This document shows positions 7,953 to 13,316 of a stretch of DNA of 13,316 nt, piece after piece. Below the pieces are notes generated by a model. The model was not told where the DNA came from, made no database searches, and saw only the letters and a list, made by a program, of their open reading frames with translations. Where the stretch lies: contig JAIOOZ010000474.1 of assembly GCA_021414185.1 (NCBI GenBank), positions 1 through 13,316 of the forward strand, read 5' to 3'. Numbering within the stretch: the first letter of the stretch is position 1; each line of letters starts with the position of its first letter. The position numbers and the translations under genes were made by a program. Source of the stretch: Betaproteobacteria bacterium (GTDB lineage: Bacteria; Pseudomonadota; Gammaproteobacteria; Burkholderiales; SG8-41).

Positions 7953-7983
7953 TCCCTCGCCCCGCTTGCGGGGAGAGCGGGAG
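7953..7983. repeat. 'CCCCGCTTGCGGGG' intergenic repeat, copy 2
   Basis: The stretch CTCGCCCCGCTTGCGGGGAG followed by AGCGGGAG contains a perfect CCCCGC-TT-GCGGGG hairpin and resembles 7053-7088. It abuts the larger inverted repeat at 7989-8091. Confidence 0.5.
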
Positions 7984-7988
7984 TTAGT

Positions 7989-8091
7989 CTTCCTCCCCTT
8001 CAAGGGGAGGATTGAGGTGGGGATGGGTTGCTGTTGACGCGTCGTTCATTGACCCACCCCCATCCTAGCCTTCCCCCTGAAGGGGAAGGAA
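7989..8091. repeat. large inverted repeat (cruciform-forming intergenic element)
   Basis: The left arm (7989-8030: TTCCTCCCCTTCAAGGGGAG, then GATTGAGGTGGGGATGGG) is largely complementary to the right arm (8050-8091: GACCCACCCCCATCCTAGCC, then TTCCCCCTGAAGGGGAAGGA). Each arm also contains its own CCCCTT/AAGGGG-type hairpin. A spacer of about 19 bp (TTGCTGTTGACGCGTCGTTC) separates them and contains a GACGCGTC palindrome. Elements with this CCCCTTCAAGGGG core are repeated between genes in many proteobacteria. Confidence 0.7.
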
Positions 8092-8099
8092 TATTTTTT
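8069..8099 (+). terminator. intrinsic terminator after TA operon 1
   Basis: CCTTCCCC (8069-8076) pairs with GGGGAAGG (8082-8089) around a 5-nt loop, followed after a short AATA spacer by six T residues (8094-8099). It is the right arm of the larger inverted repeat. It would stop transcription from the toxin-antitoxin operon before the deacetylase-caspase gene at 8147, implying that gene has its own promoter in the ~45 bp that remain. Confidence 0.7.
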
Positions 8100-8146
8100 C
8101 TACCGCTAAAAGCTTTTTTGGGATGGCTTCTAGTTAAGGGGACAAC

Positions 8147-10816
8147 ATGCGGTTCAAGCTGGCGATGGCGGGAGTGGTGCTGGCGGTGCTGCTGGGAGCG
8201 GGCGGTTATTTCTACGCCACGCGTCCTGCCGCCACACCGTCCGCCGGCACAGCCGTAAGCGCCGACACTTTGCTCGCGGACCTGCGAGAAGTGCTGGCGA
8301 CGCAGCGCAAGATCATCGTGCTGCTCGCCGATGAAAAGTCATTGTCCGCCGGCGAGCGTGAAGCCGCCAACACCGTAGCGCAGGCGCTGTTTCACGACGG
8401 GCTTGCGCGCCGCGCCGCCACCGAAGAGAAATTGCAAACGCTGCTGGCGAGTGGTGGCGCGGGCCGGTTCAACACGGCGGGCACGCTGCTCGACTACATG
8501 GAGTCGGCGCCCGACCTTTTCGATGCCGACCGGCTGGCGTTCCGCGAACTGCTGCGCAGCTTGCAGCAGGCGGCCGCGCGCGACGGCGCGTTGCCCGCAA
8601 TCAAATTGCACAAGCGCATCGGCGAGGATCTCGACGCGTTGGTCGAGATCGAGCGCAACTACGAAAAAGAATTCGGCCAGATCTTCAACCGTTTCGAAAC
8701 GCGCGCGATAGAACTCAAGCGCGAGCGCTGGGACGTTTACGTCGCGAAGTTGAAGCAGCTTTATACGCGCGCCAACCTGTTGCGCGATTACGGCGTAGTG
8801 ATGCCGTATCCGGTCAAGAAAGAGACGCCGCCGGCGGACACGAAAGAAGAGAAGGAAATCTTCGGCTTTCGCCTGCCGCCCAAAACGGTAGTGCTGACGT
8901 TCGACGACGGCCCGCACCGCCAGTACACCGGGGACATCGTCGCCATACTTAAGCAATACGGTGTGCCCGCGGTGTTTTTCGAAGTCGGGCGCAATCTCGG
9001 TACCGTCGACAAAGACGGCAAGGCGCAGCTTGGCGCAACGTCCGCAGTGGCGCGCAGCCTCAAGGCCGCCGGTTTCTCGCTCGCCAATCACAGTTACACG
9101 CACTCGCAGCTCTCCAAGCAGACCGGCGACGCGCTGAAGGCGGAGATCATGAATACCGACCTCCTGTTGAAAGCGGTGGATGCCAACCGCTCGCCGCTCT
9201 TTCGCTTTCCGTACGGCGCGCGCAACGCTGAAGGCCTGCAGGTATTGGCCGCCGCCAATCTCAAGTCCGTGATGTGGAACATCGATTCGCTCGACTGGGC
9301 CGACCCGGTGCCGAGCTCGATCGCCGACCGCGTGCTGCGCAACCTCGACAAGGACGGCCGCGGCATCGTGCTCTTTCACGACATCCACGAGCGCACATTG
9401 AAAGCGTTGCCGCTGGTGCTCGAGCGCCTGGTGGCCGACGGCTACCAGTTTGCCGGCTGGGACGGGCAGGGCTTCACCGTCACGCGCGGCGCCACCAGCG
9501 TGCCGGACAAGCCCGCCATCACCACGGGCTATAACGATTCGTGGGCGGTGGTGATCGGCATCAACGATTACGCGAAATGGCCCAAGCTGCAGTACGCGGT
9601 GAAGGACGCGCAGGCGATGCGCCAGGTGCTGATCGAGAAATTCGGCTTCGCGGCCGAGCGCGTGATATCGCTCAACGACGGCCAGGCCACGCGCAACGGC
9701 ATCCTCGCTGCGTTTCACGAGAAGCTCGCGCATGGCGGCCTGAAAAAAAACGACCGCGTGTTCGTGTTCTTTGCCGGCCACGGCGCGACACGCAAGCTCA
9801 CGTCGGGGCGCGATGTCGGCTACATCATCCCCGCCGATGCAGATCCAGCGCAGCTTGCCACCGATGCGATACCGATGACCGAGATCCAGAACATCGCCGA
9901 GAGCCTCGCCGCGAAGCACGTGCTGTTCGTGATGGACGCCTGTTACAGCGGGCTCGGGCTCACGCGCGGCGCGAACAGCGGTGGCTTCCTGCGCGAGAAC
10001 GCGAAACGCATCGGGCGCCAGATGCTGACAGCGGGCGGCGCCGATCAACTGGTTGCCGATGGCGGGCCCAACGGGCATTCGATTTTCACGTGGACATTGC
10101 TGCAGGGCCTCGCGGGCAAGGCCGATCTCAACGGCGATGGCCTGATCACGGCGACGGAACTCGCCGCGTACGTTGCGCCCGCGGTAGCCGGTGTGTCGCA
10201 GCAGACGCCCGCTTTCGGCAGCCTGCCCGGTTCGGAGGGCGGCGACTTCGTGTTCGAGCTTGCGGCCGAAACCGAATTCCTCAACACCGCGAGCACGCAG
10301 TTGGCGGGCGAAGCGATTGCGCTCAACACCAAGCTCGATGCCGCCAGGCCGCCGGCGTCGGCGGACGGGAAAGTCGTGCCGCCGGCCGCGGTGACGGTGA
10401 AAGACCTGCAAGGCGTCGAACGCAAGCTGGAGCCGCCGCCGACGGTGAACCTCACCGCGCGCCAGCTCGCGCAGCGCGCCAACGACCGCGGACTGCAGTT
10501 CTACAAGGAGAAGCGTTACGCTGAGGCCGAAGCGCAATTCACAGAGGCTTTGAAGCTGCGCCCCGATTTCGCCCTCGCCGCGAACAACCTGGGTTTCGTC
10601 TACTACCGGCAGGACAAATTCGCCGAAGCCGCGCGCTGGTACGAAAACGCGATCAAGCTCGACCGCTCGCGCGCGATCGCCTATCTCAACCTGGGCGATG
10701 CCTATGCGCGCAACAACGAGCGTGACAAAGCGCGCACCGCGTACCATACCTATCTGGAACTGTCACCGCAGGGGCAGCAGGCGGTTTACGCGAAGCAGCA
10801 GATCGATAAGTTGTGA
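8147..10816 (+). CDS. membrane-anchored NodB polysaccharide deacetylase-caspase-like-TPR fusion
   Basis: The 889-aa product starts at the ATG at 8147 after AAGGGG. Residues 5-24 form a signal anchor; 38-220 are a charged helical region without a recognised domain. A complete NodB deacetylase spans about 245-445: TFDDG 251-255 (Asp253, Asp254), HSYTH 315-319 (metal ligands His315, His319), RFPYG 353-357, DSLDW 380-384 and LFHD 409-412. A caspase-like domain spans about 464-705: WAVVIGINDYAKW at its start, AGHG with catalytic His545, DACYSG with catalytic Cys599. An EF-hand-like loop DLNGDGLITATE (660-671) lies inside its C-terminal part. Three TPRs follow (about 776-885). All catalytic motifs are intact. 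NodB enzymes act on extracytoplasmic glycans, so the caspase part should face the periplasm too. The substrates are unknown. Confidence 0.92.
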   Translation: MRFKLAMAGVVLAVLLGAGGYFYATRPAATPSAGTAVSADTLLADLREVLATQRKIIVLLADEKSLSAGEREAANTVAQALFHDGLARRAATEEKLQTLLASGGAGRFNTAGTLLDYMESAPDLFDADRLAFRELLRSLQQAAARDGALPAIKLHKRIGEDLDALVEIERNYEKEFGQIFNRFETRAIELKRERWDVYVAKLKQLYTRANLLRDYGVVMPYPVKKETPPADTKEEKEIFGFRLPPKTVVLTFDDGPHRQYTGDIVAILKQYGVPAVFFEVGRNLGTVDKDGKAQLGATSAVARSLKAAGFSLANHSYTHSQLSKQTGDALKAEIMNTDLLLKAVDANRSPLFRFPYGARNAEGLQVLAAANLKSVMWNIDSLDWADPVPSSIADRVLRNLDKDGRGIVLFHDIHERTLKALPLVLERLVADGYQFAGWDGQGFTVTRGATSVPDKPAITTGYNDSWAVVIGINDYAKWPKLQYAVKDAQAMRQVLIEKFGFAAERVISLNDGQATRNGILAAFHEKLAHGGLKKNDRVFVFFAGHGATRKLTSGRDVGYIIPADADPAQLATDAIPMTEIQNIAESLAAKHVLFVMDACYSGLGLTRGANSGGFLRENAKRIGRQMLTAGGADQLVADGGPNGHSIFTWTLLQGLAGKADLNGDGLITATELAAYVAPAVAGVSQQTPAFGSLPGSEGGDFVFELAAETEFLNTASTQLAGEAIALNTKLDAARPPASADGKVVPPAAVTVKDLQGVERKLEPPPTVNLTARQLAQRANDRGLQFYKEKRYAEAEAQFTEALKLRPDFALAANNLGFVYYRQDKFAEAARWYENAIKLDRSRAIAYLNLGDAYARNNERDKARTAYHTYLELSPQGQQAVYAKQQIDKL

Positions 10817-10833
10817 TATGGAAAAATCTCGAT

Positions 10834-10855
10834 AAAACCGTGGCCTGTCCCCAAT
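10834..10855 (+). repeat. short 'GTGG-YY-TGTCCCC' repeat, copy 2
   Basis: AAAACCGTGG-CC-TGTCCCC-AATA matches 4928-4949, same orientation. It lies directly between the stop of the deacetylase-caspase gene and the start of the second toxin-antitoxin copy (10865), consistent with a junction. Confidence 0.5.
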
Positions 10856-10870
10856 AATTTTAAGACCTGT

Positions 10871-10935
10871 ATAATTATCTACATTTTGATATAATGTCGC
10901 CGTGAAGCCGCTCAAATTTTTGATATAATGTCGCC
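10871..10935 (+). promoter_or_regulatory. duplicated extended -10 promoter of TA copy 2
   Basis: A perfect 34-bp tandem duplication (10884-10917 and 10918-10951) carries TTTTGATATAATGTCGCCGT and the first toxin codons twice. Each unit has a TGATATAAT extended -10 (TATAAT at 10890-10895 and 10924-10929) and a GTG exactly six bases later (10902 and 10936). The outer GTG opens only an 8-codon frame ending at the TAA inside the inner -10 (10926-10928). The inner GTG is the true counterpart of the toxin start. The operator-like ATAATTAT core (10871-10878) is retained upstream. Confidence 0.65.
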
Positions 10936-11256
10936 GTGAAGCCGCTCAAATTCATTGGTTCGAGCCTTGCGGATTTGAGTGCTTTTCCGTTCCTGGCTCG
11001 CAAGGCCGCGGGTTTTTAGCTTTGGCAGGTGCAGGAGGGGTTGATGCCCTCCGATTTCAAACCGCTGCTGGAAGTTGGTTCGGGCGCGTACGAGATTCGG
11101 GTGCATGTTGCCGGCGAGTGGCGCGTAATTTTCGTCGCCAGATTTGCCACCGCCGTATACGTGCTTCATGCGTTTCAAAAGAAAACGCGCAAGACAGGCA
11201 AACCGGACATCGAGCTCGCCCGCCGGCGCTACAAGCAGATTGAGAGTGGATCATGA
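10936..11256 (+). pseudogene. HigB-like toxin, copy 2, with nonsense codon 28
   Basis: Collinear with 7171-7491 without indels and about 96% identical in DNA. Codon 28, GAG in copy 1 (Phe-Glu-Leu-Trp), is TAG here (11017-11019), so translation from the GTG at 10936 ends after 27 residues. The rest of the frame is open and keeps the toxin signature (EWRVIF, HAFQKKTRKTGKPDIELARR). Missense differences include Ala/Ser and Ser-Ala/Ala-Thr changes in the middle. An AGGAGG at 11033-11038 followed by ATG at 11044 could still make a 70-aa fragment lacking the first 36 residues; whether it is toxic is unknown. Most likely an inactivated toxin next to a functional antitoxin. Confidence 0.85.
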
Positions 11257-11540
11257 AAGAGCGCATCACGAAATCCAAAGGCAACGTATTTGTCGATCTC
11301 GGCTTTTCACGCGAAGAGGCGACCGTGCTCGCCATGCGCGCCGAGCTGATGGCGAAGCTGCGTAAATTGATTGCAGATCGCGATTGGACTCAACAGGAAG
11401 CCGCCAAACGTTTGGGTATCACGCAATCGCGCGTTTCCGATCTGGTGCGGGGCAAGTGGGACAAGTTCAGCCTCGACATGTTGATTACCCTCGCTGCGCG
11501 AGTCGGTCAGCGACCGAGCCTGGTGCTGCTGGCGGCGTGA
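11253..11540 (+). CDS. XRE/HigA-like antitoxin, copy 2
   Basis: The 95-aa protein is identical to copy 1 (7488-7775) except Leu93 for Gln93, although about a dozen codons differ silently. The helix-turn-helix (WTQQEAAKRLGITQSRVSDL) is intact. Its cognate toxin is broken, so it is effectively a solitary antitoxin that should neutralise the copy 1 toxin and repress both operons. The silent-only divergence argues that the protein has been kept by selection since the duplication. Expression presumably comes from the promoters at 10884-10930, unless the nonsense codon upstream reduces it by polarity. Confidence 0.92.
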   Translation: MKERITKSKGNVFVDLGFSREEATVLAMRAELMAKLRKLIADRDWTQQEAAKRLGITQSRVSDLVRGKWDKFSLDMLITLAARVGQRPSLVLLAA

Positions 11541-11558
11541 CAATTCACAATTATCGCG

Positions 11559-11681
11559 ACGGAAACTGAGCGAAAAAAACTGGAATCGGCCCCGCTATCG
11601 GCCAAGCCGAAACGGATCCGGTTCAAGCCGCTGAAATCGCTCGGCAGAAAAAGCAGCCCCAAAATAAACAGGGGCAGGTGA
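11559..11681 (+). pseudogene. remnant of small ORF after antitoxin 2, ending in an ettA-tail copy
   Basis: The frame reads TETERKKLESAPLSAKPKRI, then RFKPLKSLGRKSSPKINRGR, then stop. The first part corresponds to the 49-aa ORF at 7792 (KTERKKL), but its ATG is ACG here (11559-11561) and no standard start codon lies between it and the antitoxin stop in this frame. The middle (11601-11636) encodes AKPKRIRFKPLK, the same residues as the EttA C-terminus. It may be an untranslated relic, or start at a rare codon such as ATT (11550). Confidence 0.5.
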
Positions 11682-11712
11682 CGCGATAGCGTCCCCGCCC
11701 CTACTGCTTTTT
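11670..11712 (+). terminator. intrinsic terminator after TA copy 2
   Basis: AGGGGC (11670-11675) pairs with GCCCCT (11697-11702) and, inside, GACGC (11680-11684) pairs with GCGTC (11689-11693) around GATA. A run of five T follows at 11708-11712. It overlaps the end of the relic frame at 11681 and would end transcription from the second toxin-antitoxin copy. Confidence 0.65.
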
Positions 11713-11738
11713 ACGCCGTCCGCTTAGCGGTGACCGCG

Positions 11739-11762
11739 AATGTGGTGGCGGATGTGGTGGCG
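11739..11762. repeat. 12-bp tandem repeat
   Basis: AATGTGGTGGCG (11739-11750) is followed directly by GATGTGGTGGCG (11751-11762) and then a partial GATGATG. On the minus strand it encodes repeated His-His-Ile-Arg in a frame just beyond the stop of the gene ending at 11810. The 11713-11809 interval otherwise holds only a small CCGC-TTA-GCGG hairpin (11720-11730). Confidence 0.5.
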
Positions 11763-11809
11763 ATGATGACGCACCCGGTGGGCGTAACGGCAGCCGCTGT
11801 CGAATTTGT

Positions 11810-13036
11810 TCAGCAGGCCGGATTGTCCGGCGGGCAGCCGGGCCTGCCGCCGCCTTTGTTTTCAGTTTGCTTCACGCCTGATTTCGGGCTGCCGCTAAAA
11901 CCACCGGCGGGCGTGGTCTGGTCGCCGGGATTGATCGCGTTGGTGCGCCGTCCCGCCATCGTGGCGCCCGCCGCGCGCTGATCGGCGCGCATGCGGTCGA
12001 CCTGCTGCTTGTCGTCGTTCGGCACGCCGGTCTGGCGGCCGCGTTCTTTTTTGGTTTGCTCGAGCGACGGGCCTTTGCCGCCAAGGTTCTGCACCGATGC
12101 CGGCACCGGCGTGCCGGCGCCGCCGTCGGGCGAGGGCGTGCCCGTGGTCAGGATCGTGGTTTGCGATGGCGTCGTCGTGCCCGCTGGTTGCGTGCCCGAA
12201 GTCGTCATGCGAGTTATGGCGGCGCCTTCGACCTTGACCCCGCTGTTGCCCATCTTGTACTTGGCTTCGCCCATATTGGTGCTCGATGCCATTCCTTTCA
12301 GCGTGCCCGCGTCGTCGCCCGACGTAGTCGTTTTCGCCGGGGGCGTTTCGCGCGGCGTCGTCGCTGGCGCAGTGGTTGTCACCGGATACGGAATCGCGAT
12401 CGGCGCCCCGCCCGCTGGCGGCACTGTAGCCGTCGACGGGCCCGCAGCAGGGAACATGCCCTGCTGGCTCGTGCGCGAACCCTGATCGCCGCGCATCGAT
12501 TCGAAATTCGATTGCGTACCGTCGATCAGCGCGGTGCCGCTCTTCTGGCCGGGCCCGCTCGTCGTCGTCGCCTGGTTAGTGACCGCGCTCGCGCCGCCAT
12601 CGACCGCGTTTTGCAATTTTTTGTCACGCGAAAAATCTCCCGGCATCGCGCCGCCGGCCTGATTGCCGGGCGCATTGGGATTGACGAGCGTGTTGCCGCT
12701 CTTCGGTTGCGAGCTCGTTGTCGTCGTGCTGACTGTGGCGCCCGCCGTAGCAGCGCCGCCCGTTTGCTGCCCGCCTATCGCTTGCGCGCCGACCGGCGCC
12801 ATCGGTTTGCCCGCGTTGACCGAGCCCGCCGCGCCGCTGCCGGCGGGTGCGCCTCCCGGCGTATTGATGCGCGTGCCATTGTCCGGCAGCGTAGGCTGCG
12901 CCTGCTGCTGCCTCATCTGCTGAGGCGCCGGGCGCTGCCTGGCCTGTTGCTTCTTGTCGTTGTTGTCGGCAAGCGTAGGCGACGCGACAAGCAGGCAAGC
13001 GATCGACGCGGCGCAGCGGATTTGATAGGCAATCAT
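11810..13036 (-). CDS. secreted low-complexity protein with a degenerate Tox-PAAR-like (DUF4150-like) domain
   Basis: The 408-aa product starts at the ATG at 13036, with GGGGAGAAG upstream. Residues 1-23 are a Sec signal peptide (CAASIACLLVASPTLA, then DNNDKK). Most of the mature chain is disordered: Gln/Pro-rich at 27-50, then Gly/Ala/Thr/Pro-rich. Two similar motifs occur, TTTTSSQPKSGNTLVNP (104-120) and ATTTSGPGQKSGTALIDG (156-173). Residues about 205-282 resemble the Tox-PAAR-like/DUF4150 pattern: IPYP 215-218, SGDDAGT 239-245, STNMGEAKY 252-260, VKVEG 267-271, ITRMTT 274-279. The usual final Asp/His-Asn of that family is missing. The tail is CPPDNPAC, with two cysteines. No secretion genes are adjacent. 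Function unknown. Confidence 0.75.
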   Translation of the reverse strand: MIAYQIRCAASIACLLVASPTLADNNDKKQQARQRPAPQQMRQQQAQPTLPDNGTRINTPGGAPAGSGAAGSVNAGKPMAPVGAQAIGGQQTGGAATAGATVSTTTTSSQPKSGNTLVNPNAPGNQAGGAMPGDFSRDKKLQNAVDGGASAVTNQATTTSGPGQKSGTALIDGTQSNFESMRGDQGSRTSQQGMFPAAGPSTATVPPAGGAPIAIPYPVTTTAPATTPRETPPAKTTTSGDDAGTLKGMASSTNMGEAKYKMGNSGVKVEGAAITRMTTSGTQPAGTTTPSQTTILTTGTPSPDGGAGTPVPASVQNLGGKGPSLEQTKKERGRQTGVPNDDKQQVDRMRADQRAAGATMAGRRTNAINPGDQTTPAGGFSGSPKSGVKQTENKGGGRPGCPPDNPAC

Positions 13037-13141
13037 GGCGACTTCTCCCCGTGGAAAATCAACGATACTCCGACGCCTGTCGGCTGTCGAATGACAGGAA
13101 AGCGGGGCTAAAACAATTCGTGCCGGGCCCCTGGTATCCGT

Positions 13142-13272
13142 TGGGCCATAAAGCGCAACCTCGAAAGGTTTTTTTACACTTCATGTTCCAGCTGACCACG
13201 AAGGAGATTGACCACTTGAGGTACCAATCTGGCGCCTCAAGTTGTTTGCGTTCGTGGGATGAGGCAATATGA
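13142..13272 (+). pseudogene. ORF6N-domain protein remnant, frameshifted
   Basis: WAIKRNLERF (from 13142) and, in another frame, FMFQLTTKEIDHLRYQSGAS (from 13180) match the conserved ORF6N block 'AVKRNLERFP-x-DFMFQLT-x-E-x-x-x-LR-x-Q-x-x-TSS' of phage-type KilA-N/ORF6N proteins. The two parts are joined across a run of seven T (13169-13175) that shifts the frame by one base, so the gene is broken. The expected FTEQGV block is not found before the stop at 13272, and the part upstream of 13142 is not recognisable. A prophage-derived relic is the likeliest explanation. Confidence 0.55.
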
Positions 13273-13316
13273 TGCAGCGTATCGCCAACAGCGAAGAGCA
13301 GAAAAATGCCGGATGT

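Noticed and set aside
9541..10524. 327-residue plus frame inside the caspase region
   Set aside because: It is in a different frame from the caspase/TPR domains, Arg-rich, and has no motif.
8339..10747. 802-residue open frame on the minus strand opposite the deacetylase-caspase gene
   Set aside because: It is the antisense shadow of a GC-rich gene with strong domain evidence. Its product is Arg/Val/His-rich with no recognisable motif and no ribosome site.
11384..11569. 61-residue frame overlapping antitoxin 2
   Set aside because: It lies in another frame of a well-supported antitoxin gene and has no independent signal.
7134..11583. composite transposon bounded by the toxin-antitoxin repeats
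   Set aside because: The repeats contain no transposase, no terminal inverted repeats and no target-site duplication that I could see; simple duplication fits better.
12056..13111. 351-residue Arg-rich open frame on the plus strand
   Set aside because: It is the shadow of the secreted low-complexity gene on the minus strand, which has a signal peptide and a good ribosome site; the plus frame is mostly Arg/Ala.

Overview
The window looks like a chromosomal segment of a high-GC betaproteobacterium, probably Burkholderiales or Nitrosomonadales. The evidence is an orphan Bug-type (TctC) solute receptor, a GcvA-type LysR regulator divergent from a DUF2917 gene, a canonical EttA, strong GC bias at third codon positions, and palindromic intergenic repeats of the kind scattered through such genomes. 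No rRNA, tRNA, CRISPR array or intact transposase/integrase was seen.

Layout. 1-4904 is ordinary core-like sequence: a LysR regulator (3' end cut by the window edge), a DUF2917 protein, a REP-like palindromic element, a 63-aa protein, a Bug receptor, two small proteins in convergent orientation, and the ABC-F factor EttA. 4905-11700 looks accessory. It holds (i) a secreted M48-PDZ-S41 fusion with lower GC than its neighbours, whose S41 half has lost both catalytic residues; (ii) a higBA-like toxin-antitoxin operon; (iii) an 889-aa envelope protein joining a NodB polysaccharide deacetylase, a caspase-like protease, an EF-hand-like loop and TPRs; and (iv) a second, ~96% identical copy of the toxin-antitoxin operon in the same orientation, whose toxin has a nonsense codon. 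11810-13036 encodes a secreted low-complexity protein with an embedded degenerate Tox-PAAR-like (DUF4150-like) domain. The last 180 bases hold a frameshifted ORF6N remnant.

How the parts relate. Two predicted exported multidomain hydrolases sit between short repeated sequences. The two toxin-antitoxin copies form direct repeats around the deacetylase-caspase gene. A second copy of the 3' end of ettA (32 of 36 bases, all differences synonymous) lies just beyond the second toxin-antitoxin copy. This makes 4905-11640 look like a mobile or recombination-prone insert next to ettA, although no recombinase is visible. The toxin genes appear to be transcribed from extended -10 promoters whose predicted start point is the GTG start codon, which suggests leaderless mRNAs.

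Best candidates for something undescribed are the M48/pseudo-S41 fusion, the NodB-caspase-TPR fusion flanked by duplicated toxin-antitoxin modules, and the signal-peptide-bearing PAAR-like protein. Family assignments come from motif recognition alone, without database searches.
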